A stretch of 64,000 nucleotides of DNA, from NCBI GenBank assembly GCA_015200345.1, contig CP054187.1:914470-978469 (forward strand), written 5' to 3'. Shown here in pieces: positions 25,331 to 34,502 of the stretch (the stretch's first letter is position 1; each line of letters begins with the position of its first letter). The DNA comes from Planctomycetia bacterium (GTDB lineage Bacteria > Planctomycetota > Phycisphaerae > UBA1845 > UTPLA1). The notes under the pieces were generated by a model, which was not told where the DNA came from, did no database searches, and worked only from the letters and a program-made list of their open reading frames with translations. The translations under genes and the position numbers were made by a program.

Positions 25331-26593
25331 ATGAGAGGCAACCGCATCATCGTCTGCGCACTGGGGCTGTGCGCGCTGGGTCTGCCGCTGGCCGGCAGTT
25401 GCAACACCGCCGTTCAGGAAGTCGCCAACGACCTCCCCGCGGCCGACCCGTTGCCGGCAGACACGCTTCCGCCCGAACCGTTGCCCGCGTCGGAGTCGCG
25501 CCAGAATGCCGCACGGCTCGTCGACAGCAGCTTCGGCAAACAGATTACCGTCGAATTGTTGCAGTACACCGGCGCCGGCACGCAGCAGCGATGCCGCCCG
25601 CTCGGCGGCCCGGGTGTTCAGCCGTGGCCCAGCACCTGGGGAGGACCGGTCACGCTGCAAGTCATGAAGAACAACGTCATCGGCGCCAGCGCGCAAGGCA
25701 TCGCCAGTGAATACGACCACTTGCGCGTCGTCAACGAGACGGGCTACTGCCTCGGCATGCGCTCGCCGGCTGCCTCGGCCGGCGATCCGCATTTCTCGCT
25801 GGTCGAGTTCAATCTGCGTGCGGTCAATCCCTGGGCATATGGCCACGCCCCGCCATTTGATTACGTGAACACCGTCGACGGCAATCAGGCGTTTTATCCA
25901 TCGAATGACAACCTCGTCGACCGGCGAAGCCTTATTAATGTGAACGGCGGTGACGTGGCGATCCTCGTCGTCGGGTTGGATTTTGTCGGCAATCCGACGA
26001 ATACAACTGCCTTCATGAACTTCCTCGGCCCCACCGGTTGGGTGCTCTTTTTCCGCGATAATGCTTTTCAAAGCGGTCGTTTCTACAACCTGGTCGGCGC
26101 GCTCAAGGGCGGACCGCGGGCCTTTGAAGACACACCGCCGTCAGGTGACGAAGGCTTCTTTGAGTCGGCCCAGGTCAACGGCGATCTCTTCGACGCGAAC
26201 AGCGCGCCCGCCAGCGATGTGCTCGGCCCGCCCGACTTCGTCGTCGGCCCCTGCCCCGGCCCGGCGGATCCGAATCCCTATCCGAAGGCTTATGCCTTCA
26301 TGGATCTCTCGAACTTCAGCGAGTTCCTCGGCGCCGGCCCCGGCCAGGGCGGTTTTCTGCTTGTGATTCGTCGGCAGGCGTTTAATAACAAGGGCGTCGT
26401 GATCAATCCCAACGTTCCCGGACCGGCACCCATGACGATCAACCCGCTGACCGACACGATGACGCCACCGGGATCGGGCTACAACGAACCGGCCATTCCG
26501 GCCATTACCGCACCGGCGGAGGACAACTTCCTCCCCGCGCAACCCGGCGTACACGAGATCGGCTTCTCGGTCTTTTTCACGCATGGATTCTGA
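25331..26593 (+). CDS. Exported lipoprotein-like protein, tandem paralogue B
   Basis: A 420-residue protein, tandem copy of the preceding gene, aligned over almost its full length. It has an intact export signal (MRGNRIIVCALGLCALGLPLAGSC), then a short Pro/Asp-rich linker and the shared domain with conserved cysteines (QQRC, GYCLG, PCPGPA). An alternative ATG at 25310 has its own AGGGGAGGAG; the start at 25331 has GGGGAGAG about 8 bases upstream. A TACAAT near 25292 may be its -10. The central block from 26120 is identical in DNA to paralogue A for 62 bases. The function is unknown; it is probably an outer-membrane or periplasmic lipoprotein. Confidence 0.8.
   Translation: MRGNRIIVCALGLCALGLPLAGSCNTAVQEVANDLPAADPLPADTLPPEPLPASESRQNAARLVDSSFGKQITVELLQYTGAGTQQRCRPLGGPGVQPWPSTWGGPVTLQVMKNNVIGASAQGIASEYDHLRVVNETGYCLGMRSPAASAGDPHFSLVEFNLRAVNPWAYGHAPPFDYVNTVDGNQAFYPSNDNLVDRRSLINVNGGDVAILVVGLDFVGNPTNTTAFMNFLGPTGWVLFFRDNAFQSGRFYNLVGALKGGPRAFEDTPPSGDEGFFESAQVNGDLFDANSAPASDVLGPPDFVVGPCPGPADPNPYPKAYAFMDLSNFSEFLGAGPGQGGFLLVIRRQAFNNKGVVINPNVPGPAPMTINPLTDTMTPPGSGYNEPAIPAITAPAEDNFLPAQPGVHEIGFSVFFTHGF
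26120..26181 (+). repeat. 62-bp exact direct repeat, copy 2
   Basis: Identical to 24722-24783 in paralogue A, about 1.4 kb upstream and in the same orientation. Gene conversion or selection on the nucleotide sequence are both possible. Confidence 0.9.
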
Positions 26594-26597
26594 TGCC

Positions 26598-27128
26598 ATG
26601 AGTCGGGGGACTCACCAGTCGCAGCACACGTTGCGCCGCCGATTCGTACTCGGCATCGCGCTCGCCGTGACCATTGCGTCTGGCTGCAACCTGCTCGGCA
26701 ACCTGCCGGGCGGCTCGAACAACAACAATAACAACAGCAATCCGCCGATCATCGATGCCGACAACAACCCCCAGCAGGCCGCCAACCCGCCGGCGACCGA
26801 CATCAACGGCATCTGGCGGTTCGCCGGAAGCGGGGCCCTCTCCAGCGCGTGCGTGACGATTGTCGACCGCAAAATCTCGGTCTACGACGTGGACTGCGAT
26901 TCCACGCCTGCGACCATTCTCAACACCCCGGTCGGGTACATCGGCGGCTCGGATGTCACGCAGGGCCTGGCCATCTCGCTCGCGGCCGACGGCAGCGCCA
27001 GCCGCTACGCCATTCTCACGTTTTACCTGGTCGTCACGGATGCCGACACGCTGACGGGTGTTGCGGCCCAGAGCGTCTATCCCGACGACGTGACCACGTC
27101 GCACAACGTCGTCTGGCAGCGCCAATAG
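26598..27128 (+). CDS. Small lipoprotein with poly-Asn linker
   Basis: A 176-residue protein from ATG 26598, 4 bases after the stop of paralogue B; another ATG at 26583 overlaps that gene. The lipoprotein signal is RRRFVLGIALAVTIASGC. After the Cys comes a low-complexity Asn-rich linker (GGSNNNNNNSNPP) that would hold the domain away from the membrane. A beta-rich domain of about 110 residues then begins DINGIWRFAGSGAL, similar in pattern to lipocalin-like exported domains. No family was assigned with confidence. It is probably co-transcribed with paralogue B. Confidence 0.75.
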   Translation: MSRGTHQSQHTLRRRFVLGIALAVTIASGCNLLGNLPGGSNNNNNNSNPPIIDADNNPQQAANPPATDINGIWRFAGSGALSSACVTIVDRKISVYDVDCDSTPATILNTPVGYIGGSDVTQGLAISLAADGSASRYAILTFYLVVTDADTLTGVAAQSVYPDDVTTSHNVVWQRQ

Positions 27129-27174
27129 CTTCGGACGGGTGCATCGCTCGCCGACGGCGAACGCGCGTGATAGC

Positions 27175-28491
27175 ATGACGCGCATGCCGCCCGTCGATCC
27201 TACCGACATTCTGATTCGGCCGGTTCAACAGCCGGTCGATCGAACGGTCCGCCTGCCGGGCAGCAAGAGCCTGACCAATCGCGCTCTGTTGGCGGCGGCG
27301 CTTGCGCGGGGCGAATCGACTCTTCACGGCATTCTCCTCGCCGACGATACCCGGCTCATGATCGGCGCACTGGAAGCGCTCGGCTTGGCCGTGGCGGTCG
27401 ATCCGCATGGCGGCGATGAGCACCCCTGGGCGCGCGTCGCAGGCCGGGGCGGCTACTTTCCAAACACCGACGCGAGTCTTTATTGCGGCAACGCGGGAAC
27501 GGTGATTCGCTTTCTCACGGCGGCTTGCGCGGCGGCGCAGGGCGACTTCCGCCTCGACGGCAGCGCGCGCATGCGGCAGCGTCCGCTCGGCGATCTGGTC
27601 TCCGCCTTGATCGATCTCGGCGCGTCGATCAATTATGAGCAACAAGCCGGATTCTGCCCGCTTCACGTACACGGTCGCGGCCTTCGCGGAGGCCCGGTGA
27701 CGCTTCACAATCCTCAATCGAGCCAGTTTGTTTCGGCGATTCTGCTCGCGGCCCCGCGCGCCGTGCGCGACGTGCTGATTGAGATCACCGGCGACCTGCC
27801 CAGCCGGCCCTACGTGGCGATGACCCTGCACGTCATGGAAGCATTCGGCGTCGGCGTCGTGGCCGAGCAGGATCGGCGATTCATCGTTCCGGAAGGCCAG
27901 ACCTATCGCGCCTGCGACTACAGGATCGAGCCGGACGCCAGCGCGGCGTCGTATTTCTTCGCGGCGGCCGCACTGACCGGTGGACGAGTAACGGTCGAGG
28001 GCTTGGGGCGTTCCAGCCTGCAAGGCGACACCCAATTCGTGTGCGTGCTGGAATCCATGGGGTGCCGCATCGAGCAGGACGAACATCAGACAACGGTATT
28101 CGGCCCGCCCGCCGGCGATTTGCGCGGGGTTGACGTCGATCTGGGCGACCTGCCGGACACCGCGCCGACGCTGGCGGTGCTGGCGGCCTTTGCCGCCGGC
28201 CCGACGCGCATTCGCAACGTGTCAAATCTGCGGATCAAGGAGTCGGATCGGCTGGCGGCGCTGGCGACCGAACTGGGGCGCATGAACGTGGCGACCGAGC
28301 TTCGCCCGGACGGGATCGTCATTCAGCCCGACGGGATTCCCCATGCAGCGCGCATCACAACGTATGACGATCATCGAATCGCGATGAGTTTCGCGCTGGC
28401 GGGGCTGCGGCTGGATGGGATGGTGATCGCCGAGCCCGGTTGCGTCGCGAAGACGTTCCCGGGGTTCTTCGACGCGTGGGCAAAGCTGTAA
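27175..28491 (+). CDS. aroA: 3-phosphoshikimate 1-carboxyvinyltransferase (EPSP synthase)
   Basis: AroA joins PEP and shikimate 3-phosphate in aromatic amino acid synthesis. The 438-residue enzyme has the PGSKSLTNRALLAAALARG motif, GNAGTVIRFLTA and MRQRPLGDLV for the phosphate and PEP sites, RIKESDRLAAL, and YDDHRIAMSFALAG near the end. All are intact. The ATG at 27175 or 27184 is likely; an in-frame start at 27139 is less so. It follows the small lipoprotein by about 45 bases without an obvious functional tie. Confidence 0.95.
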   Translation: MTRMPPVDPTDILIRPVQQPVDRTVRLPGSKSLTNRALLAAALARGESTLHGILLADDTRLMIGALEALGLAVAVDPHGGDEHPWARVAGRGGYFPNTDASLYCGNAGTVIRFLTAACAAAQGDFRLDGSARMRQRPLGDLVSALIDLGASINYEQQAGFCPLHVHGRGLRGGPVTLHNPQSSQFVSAILLAAPRAVRDVLIEITGDLPSRPYVAMTLHVMEAFGVGVVAEQDRRFIVPEGQTYRACDYRIEPDASAASYFFAAAALTGGRVTVEGLGRSSLQGDTQFVCVLESMGCRIEQDEHQTTVFGPPAGDLRGVDVDLGDLPDTAPTLAVLAAFAAGPTRIRNVSNLRIKESDRLAALATELGRMNVATELRPDGIVIQPDGIPHAARITTYDDHRIAMSFALAGLRLDGMVIAEPGCVAKTFPGFFDAWAKL

Positions 28492-28745
28492 AAAACAGCG
28501 ACGCATCGAGCAACGAGCGGCTACCCTACCGGTATGGTTTCGGACGGTTTTTCGACCCGTCCTGCGCACACAAGGGTGCTCGAGTCGGGCTGCCGGCATT
28601 TCCCGCAGGCGACCGGCTTAGCGCATCGTCGCTCAATGCGTCCAATGAAAGATAGCCTACGAAAGGCCGGTCGGCAAGTAAAATCGAGTCGGCGATCAAC
28701 GCGGCAATTGCCACCCGTCCGGAAATGGAACGCACCCAGCGCCAA

Positions 28746-31310
28746 TCACATGCGCTCGGCCGGGGCCGCGCCACTCTCTGTTTGACGTGCGAGCATTCGA
28801 AGCTCACTCAACGCGGCCGCGCGCTGTTCGTCGTCGGCCGACGCATCCAGCCCTTTCCATTGCGGGACGAGCTTGCGTGCGAGAGTGATAAGCCGCTGTT
28901 CGCCCGACGCGGTCGGCGCGCGAAGATCGGGTCGATCGGCCGAACCCGCTTTACGCGGTTCCAGCAACGAGACGAGAGGAGGGATGACCGGCTCCGGTCC
29001 GAAGCCGATGATCCGTGCCTCGCTCTCGCCATCCAGAAGATAATCCGCAAGCAAGTCCTGGATGATCCCGGCGCGGCGGGTGATCGCATGCAAGCGAATG
29101 GCCGCGGCCTGGGGCGCCTTTCCGGCATCGTTCAACATGGACGCCGCCGCATCAAGCAGGCTCATCGCGGCGTTGAAACCCTGTGCATCGGTCGCTTGGT
29201 CCGCGCGCTTCTGTGCCTCATTCAATACAACTTCCGTAAACGCTGCGGTCACGTTCGTGGCACCACCCTCAATGCGTCGCGCCAATTGAAGCGACCTCTC
29301 AATCGCCGTGCCGTCTTCCATCGCCGCAAGCCGAGCCGACAGCGCCCGGGCCAGCAGCGCGACGGCGTCGGCCGGATCCGACAGGACACGCAGCGCCGCA
29401 GCCTGCTCAAGACTGGTCGCCGCTCCGACATGATCACCCAATTGCGCCAGGCCTTCCGCCAATTGAAAAAGCAGCTCAAAGCGCTGCGGTGCGGGCAGGC
29501 TCTCGAATCGTGCTTCGACCACCCGAATCGATCGCAAAAGATCGACGCAACGCTGCTGATCGACTTTGTCGCCGGTGCGGTCGAATTCCTCGGCCAGGCG
29601 CAATACGTCCTGCGCAGGAATCCGCTCACTGACCGCCAGGTACGCTCGCCACGCCTGCTCGCGCACCCCCGCGTCGGACTCGCTCCGGGTATACAAATGG
29701 GGGGTCAGCGCCGCCAAATCTTCCAATCGCCGTCCGCATTTGCCCAGCGTCTCGACCGCCGCCTGGCGAATCTCCATTTCTTGTGCCTTGAGCAGCCCGC
29801 GCGCGTCGTCCGCCGAAGCCACATCCCCGAATGCAGCCAGTCCCGAGATCGCGGCGCGACGAATGCGAAGGCTCTCCGACGAAGCCATCGCGCGCCGAAA
29901 CTCCACTCGGAACGTCTCGTCACCGATCCGCGCCATCGCCTGAATGAACTTCTCGCGAACGTCCTCCTCCACCGGACGCAGACGACCGTAGCGATCCAGC
30001 ATCGCCGTCACAATCGCATCGACCGGCGGGCCTGCATCCGCTCGTTTCCGAGCCAGATTCCCCAACGCCAACGCCGCCTCCCCGACGACCACCGACGCGT
30101 CGTCGTTCAGCCGCGCGATCAGCGCCGGCACCGCCGCCGGATCATCCAGCCGCCCCAGCGCCCCCACCTGGGCAACCCGCACATCGGGCACGGTTTCCGC
30201 CATGAGCGCATCGAGCAAGCGATTCAACGCGCCGGCCAGACGCAGCTCCCCGGCGATCGTCGCGGCCTTCAGGCGCACCGGTGCATCCGCGTCTCCGAGC
30301 AATTCCACGACGCGGGACTTCGCATCGGCGTTGATGTCTTTGCGATCGGTGATCAGATCATTGATCAGGTCCAATCCGAGGCTGCGAACGGCGGGCAAAT
30401 CATCCCGCAAAAACGACAACAAGCGCTCCGCGCGTTCCCCTTCCACCGTCATCAGGTAGACCTCGCGCGATAACTGCACGACGCGACGATTCAAGTCGGC
30501 TCGAACCGTTTGCAGCCGGCGAACCTGTTCGCGCCGCGCCTCGTTCACACGCCACAACCATTGCGTGCCCGTCAGGGTCGAGTGGCGACCCCACCACGTC
30601 AGCGCCGTCGCCGTGGAATCATGCTTCACGCCAGTCGCCGCCGAAAATGCGTTGAGCGCCGCCGCCTGAATCGTCGGGCTGGTTCCTTCCAGCATGGTCG
30701 CCAGCGCCGCCACCGCGCGGATGTCGTCTCCCGCTTCGCCCAGCGCCGCGATCGCCGCCAGCCGACGCTCCAGCGCCACGTCGGCATCGCTCGCCAGCGG
30801 CCGCAACCGCTCCACCGAGAGCGCGGTGTCAAAGCGACGCAGCGCCCGAGTCAAGGCTTCCGACATGCCGGGCGACTTGTCGCCCAGACAGGCGATCAAC
30901 GCATCCAGCAATACCACCGGCGGATTCTCACGACCGGCGATTGCTTCGCACACCGCCATGCGCGCGGGCAGGCGTGTCGGACTGTTGGTTCGCAGAACAT
31001 CGACCAGGCGGGCGACGGCATCGGGACTGCCCAGCTCAAGCAATTTCGTCGCGCCCAGCCGACGCGCCTGGGCCGTGTTGTCGCCGATGATCAATTCGTA
31101 GTGGTCGGTAATGTCTTGCTGAAGCGACGACGAGGAGAGTGACGCAGCACCGTCTGACGGTCGACTGGTTGACGGCTGACTCGCAGCCTGATTTGCATAA
31201 GCCGAGGAGATCATCCACCCGGCGCAGACCAGCAGGATACCCCCTGCGCGGCGGTTCAATCGGAACCATCGCCGGGGCATCCGCAAGTTGGATTTAAGCT
31301 TTCGCATCAT
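28746..31310 (-). CDS. Exported HEAT-repeat protein
   Basis: An 854-residue protein from the tandem ATGs at 31310/31307. The signal or anchor is RRWFRLNRRAGGILLVCAGWMISSAYA. Residues about 55-600 consist of successive helical pairs of HEAT/armadillo type (for example LGSPDAVARLVDVLRTN, VPDVRVAQVGALGRLDDPAAVPALIARL, MEIRQAAVETLGKCG). The remaining 250 residues are also helical and alanine-rich. The repeats probably form a protein-binding solenoid in the periplasm. The partner is unknown and no enzyme motif was seen. Upstream in-frame codons to 31529 lack a ribosome-binding site. Confidence 0.85.
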   Translation of the reverse strand: MMRKLKSNLRMPRRWFRLNRRAGGILLVCAGWMISSAYANQAASQPSTSRPSDGAASLSSSSLQQDITDHYELIIGDNTAQARRLGATKLLELGSPDAVARLVDVLRTNSPTRLPARMAVCEAIAGRENPPVVLLDALIACLGDKSPGMSEALTRALRRFDTALSVERLRPLASDADVALERRLAAIAALGEAGDDIRAVAALATMLEGTSPTIQAAALNAFSAATGVKHDSTATALTWWGRHSTLTGTQWLWRVNEARREQVRRLQTVRADLNRRVVQLSREVYLMTVEGERAERLLSFLRDDLPAVRSLGLDLINDLITDRKDINADAKSRVVELLGDADAPVRLKAATIAGELRLAGALNRLLDALMAETVPDVRVAQVGALGRLDDPAAVPALIARLNDDASVVVGEAALALGNLARKRADAGPPVDAIVTAMLDRYGRLRPVEEDVREKFIQAMARIGDETFRVEFRRAMASSESLRIRRAAISGLAAFGDVASADDARGLLKAQEMEIRQAAVETLGKCGRRLEDLAALTPHLYTRSESDAGVREQAWRAYLAVSERIPAQDVLRLAEEFDRTGDKVDQQRCVDLLRSIRVVEARFESLPAPQRFELLFQLAEGLAQLGDHVGAATSLEQAAALRVLSDPADAVALLARALSARLAAMEDGTAIERSLQLARRIEGGATNVTAAFTEVVLNEAQKRADQATDAQGFNAAMSLLDAAASMLNDAGKAPQAAAIRLHAITRRAGIIQDLLADYLLDGESEARIIGFGPEPVIPPLVSLLEPRKAGSADRPDLRAPTASGEQRLITLARKLVPQWKGLDASADDEQRAAALSELRMLARQTESGAAPAERM

Positions 31311-31814
31311 GAAATTTCGACCGGTTCCCGTGTGATCGGGGGAGATTGTCCGTAAACCCGAAAGCGAAAGCGCCCCTTGGACGGCCTCGTGTATGTTCAG
31401 ACATGCCTGACCCGCGGCGCGGATTTCCTCTTTGCATCTTAGCGGTACACGGGCTAACTGATCTTCATATTTTGTGCGGGTTTGCAAAAAATTTGACGTG
31501 GGGCTTTTGTCCTCGTCGAAGCCCGGCAAGGCTCGCCCCGGCGTCGGACAATCGCGCCTACTGGGTACGACTTCTCCATCCTGCGACCGAAAGGCCGATA
31601 TGGTCGATTTAATTTATGCATGGCGCCGCCGCAAAAGCTGCCGGCTTGAAGCTTTTCCGCTGTTTCGCCACGTTGACGCCAATCGACATTAAAGCCTTGT
31701 CCGGTAGAAACCTATACAATCCCGGCGGGTGCAACCCTGGCGGAGGCAGGCCGTAGAATGGTAGGATTCCGACGGAGCCGCCTTCCCCCTTGCATGCGGC
31801 CCGGCACTTCGAGA
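31311..31814. other. Divergent intergenic region
   Basis: No gene was recognised between the HEAT-repeat gene and the next gene on the plus strand. Visible elements are a 7-bp inverted repeat AAAAGCT/AGCTTTT (31633-31639 and 31650-31656) and TACAAT at 31715-31720, about 95 bases before the plus-strand start, which could be its -10. No good -35 accompanies it. Confidence 0.5.
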
Positions 31815-33086
31815 ATGAGTGACATGACCGACCGATCCCGATTCGTTTCAAGCGTACTCCCTTCGACCGTCGCCCCGTTGAAAGCGCGGCGGCTGTTTAC
31901 ATCGTTGTTGGCGCTGGCCCTTGCCTTGTCCGGCGCATCGGTGACATCGGCCCAGAATCCGGATCAGCCGGTTCGGGACGTCAAGCCGACGGCGCAGTCG
32001 CATCCGAACAATCCCGAATTGTGGGATGTACAGGCGATGATGGAAGACGCCGTCAAGCAGATCGCGCGGCGGTACAACCTGAACGACGCGCAGGAGAACT
32101 ACACACGCCTGCTGTTGGTGAAGAACACGACGGCCTTTCTGGAGAAGTATGAGAAGGACATTCGCGAGTTGCTGAAGGAGTCCATCGACCTGCGTTTGGG
32201 AATCATCAAGGGCAACGCGGACATCTACAAGCGTTGGGCCGAGCGGGCCGCGCCGATTTACGAAGCAGCCAAGGTCGCCATTCTTGACGGCAACATGGAA
32301 TGGCGAAACGTCCTGAACGACGAGCAGAAGAAGACGCACGATCTCGATCTGTCCCTGATGAAGTCCCAATTTGAGCAGGTCTCACGCACGCTGGAGACCT
32401 GGAAGGGCGGCGGCGGGCCGACCGGTGCGCTGGCCAAGGTTGCCAACGACGCGGCGCGGAAGGAGCTGGGCCAGCCTCAAACCGCGGTTCATCTGAATCC
32501 CGAAGACCAGTGGCTGGCTTACGTCAACAAGTTCATTGCGACGTACCAACTGGACGAGAAGCAGTCCATCGCGGCCCGCGAGAAGATCCACAGGGAGATG
32601 CGAGCCGAAGCGGAGAAATACCGCGAGAAACAAAAGAAAGAGTTCGACAAGATCAACGAGGTCCTGAAGACCGACGCCAGGAAGATCAAGCCGCGCGAGC
32701 TGATGCAGCGCCGGCAAGAACTCGAGCAGCCGATCCGCGATCTCTTCGTCGAAATGCACAAGCGCCTGATGCAGCTTGCCAACACCAACCAGATCGCATC
32801 GGCCGATGCGCAGATGAAACAGCAGTTGGAAGCGTTGTACCGCACGCTGGCCGGCCCGATCCAGCCGAATCGAGATGGAAAAGCCGAGCCGGATGGCAAG
32901 ATCGGGCCGGTTCAGAAGGACGGCAAAAGCGCGGACAGCGAAAAGGAAGACGGCAAATCAGACACGCTGAATAAATCGGGCCAGCCCGCATCGAAGGCCA
33001 CGCCGGTCGGGGCGACCGACACGCCGACGCCTGCACAGGCCGAGTCCAAGCCCGCGCCCGAGCCGACTTCGAAGCCGCACGACTGA
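31815..33086 (+). CDS. Exported helical protein with charged C-terminal tail
   Basis: A 423-residue protein. The signal peptide is ARRLFTSLLALALALSGASVTSA. The mature part is strongly helical and Lys/Glu-rich (about 50-330, including KEYRE/KQKKEFDKIN-type heptads), so a coiled coil or spectrin-like bundle is likely. The last 70 residues are low-complexity Lys, Asp, Pro and Thr, probably a flexible tail. The possible starts are ATG 31815 and 31824. No family or catalytic residues were recognised. It probably sits in the periplasm. Confidence 0.75.
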   Translation: MSDMTDRSRFVSSVLPSTVAPLKARRLFTSLLALALALSGASVTSAQNPDQPVRDVKPTAQSHPNNPELWDVQAMMEDAVKQIARRYNLNDAQENYTRLLLVKNTTAFLEKYEKDIRELLKESIDLRLGIIKGNADIYKRWAERAAPIYEAAKVAILDGNMEWRNVLNDEQKKTHDLDLSLMKSQFEQVSRTLETWKGGGGPTGALAKVANDAARKELGQPQTAVHLNPEDQWLAYVNKFIATYQLDEKQSIAAREKIHREMRAEAEKYREKQKKEFDKINEVLKTDARKIKPRELMQRRQELEQPIRDLFVEMHKRLMQLANTNQIASADAQMKQQLEALYRTLAGPIQPNRDGKAEPDGKIGPVQKDGKSADSEKEDGKSDTLNKSGQPASKATPVGATDTPTPAQAESKPAPEPTSKPHD

Positions 33087-33102
33087 CTTTCTTGACGTTT
33101 GC

Positions 33103-34296
33103 TTACATCACGCGCTGCACCGTCCAGAACAAGCCGGTTGCGGCAATCAGGCACGACGCGGGAACGACCACGCGGCGGCGGTACCACTCGGCCCTGCGGC
33201 ACCATCCGACCACCATGAACGCCAGCGCAATGACGGCAAGCTGGCCCAGTTCGACTCCGGCATTGAAACTCACCAAGGCCGTGGCAAAACGCCCGTCGGG
33301 CAGGCCCAGTTCGGAAAGCACCCCCGCAAAACCCAGGCCGTGCAACAGCCCGAAACCGAAGACCACCGCAGGCCGCCATACATGCAGCCGCGTCGTGCAG
33401 ACGTTCTCGATGGCAACGTAAGCGATCGACAGCGCGATGAGCGGCTCCACGATGGCGGAAGACAGACGCACCACATCGAGCATGGACAGCGCCAGCGTCA
33501 GCGTGTGCGCCACCGTAAAAGCCGAAACCTGCCACAGCAGCGGCCGCCAGCGCGTACTCAATAAGAACAATCCCACGACAAACAGGATGTGATCCAAGCC
33601 CAGCGGCAGGATGTGCTCGAAACCCAGCACCAGGTATTGCCACGCGATCGCGCTGCGCGAGGCCGGCGCCGGCGCTGCGCGCAGGTCGATCGGCTTGCTG
33701 CCCGCTCCCGGCTCGATGATCTCGTGCGAGCGGCCGCCCGAGTCGCGCCCCACTTGCAGAACAATCGTGCCGAACGAGCGCGAGGCCCAGAAGTCGAACG
33801 TCGTGGCGCCGGCGGGCACCCTCCCGGTCAGTGCAATAATCGTCTCCACGCGCGAAGCGTGGCTGCCGTCGTCCGACGACTGGCCCGCTTGAGTCGTCGC
33901 CTGGCTCGTCGGTCGCGCGATCGGCAGGCCCGAGGGGACGAAGGCAATCTCCGGTTCAACGCGATGCCCGTCGAAGCGTATGCGCACGCGCCGGCCCAGC
34001 AGATCGCGCAGGTCTTTTTCGCGTTCCGCGCGCTGCGCGGGAGGCATCGCGCGCAGCGCCTTCAGATCCGACTCCGTGATGTGTTCAGGCCGTACGCCAA
34101 TGAGGTAGGCGTCCACGTCGTAACGCATGCGGACTTCGTAAGTTCCGCCGGCGCGGAACGTCACCTCGACCTCGGTGAGGTTCACGTCGTGTGCCCAGGC
34201 GACGGAGCATCCCAGCGCGACCACGATGCCCGCAGCCAACCCAACGCCGGAACAAGCCCAAAGGCCGCGCCTGCTCGGATGAAACGGAATTGCCAT
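33103..34296 (-). CDS. HupE/UreJ_2-family membrane protein
   Basis: A 397-residue protein with a signal peptide ending VAWA, a periplasmic region to about 195, then six or seven transmembrane helices with the family motifs LGFEHILPLGLDHILFVVGLF, AFTVAHTLTLAL and FGFGLLHGLGFAG. The conserved His residues suggest metal handling. HupE/UreJ relatives are linked to nickel or cobalt uptake, but the HupE_UreJ_2 subgroup has no proven substrate. It is convergent with the preceding gene and stands alone. Confidence 0.85.
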   Translation of the reverse strand: MAIPFHPSRRGLWACSGVGLAAGIVVALGCSVAWAHDVNLTEVEVTFRAGGTYEVRMRYDVDAYLIGVRPEHITESDLKALRAMPPAQRAEREKDLRDLLGRRVRIRFDGHRVEPEIAFVPSGLPIARPTSQATTQAGQSSDDGSHASRVETIIALTGRVPAGATTFDFWASRSFGTIVLQVGRDSGGRSHEIIEPGAGSKPIDLRAAPAPASRSAIAWQYLVLGFEHILPLGLDHILFVVGLFLLSTRWRPLLWQVSAFTVAHTLTLALSMLDVVRLSSAIVEPLIALSIAYVAIENVCTTRLHVWRPAVVFGFGLLHGLGFAGVLSELGLPDGRFATALVSFNAGVELGQLAVIALAFMVVGWCRRAEWYRRRVVVPASCLIAATGLFWTVQRVM

Positions 34297-34327
34297 AAGG
34301 GGGCGGTCACACCATTACGGGGAAAAC

Positions 34328-34401
34328 CGCGCCCGGAGGGAGTCGAACCCCCAACCGCCGGATCCGAAGTCCGGTGCTCTATCCAATTGAGCTACAGGCG
34401 C
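34328..34401 (-). tRNA. tRNA-Arg, anticodon UCG
   Basis: On the minus strand the 74-base gene folds into a complete cloverleaf. The acceptor stem is GCGCCTG with CGGGCGC (one T-G pair). The D stem is GCTC/GAGC. The anticodon stem is CCGGA/TCCGG around loop CTTCGGA (anticodon TCG, decoding CGA). The T arm is GGGGG with loop TTCGACT. The discriminator is G and CCA is not encoded; GTTTTCC follows. Confidence 0.95.
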
Positions 34402-34502
34402 ATGGACGCTCGCCAGGCGAAGCAACCTGAAGCTAATGGAAATCGCTCCATTCGGCAAGGCGGCCGCCCTGCCGTGCATGCGCTCGCTCCGGGGTGCGAC
34501 AG

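Noticed and set aside
24743..26071. 442-codon minus-strand frame spanning both tandem paralogues
   Set aside because: Its apparent self-similarity simply reflects the plus-strand duplication.
28725..30473. 582-codon plus-strand frame antisense to the HEAT-repeat gene
   Set aside because: Arg/Gln-rich shadow sequence without domain; the minus-strand gene is convincing.
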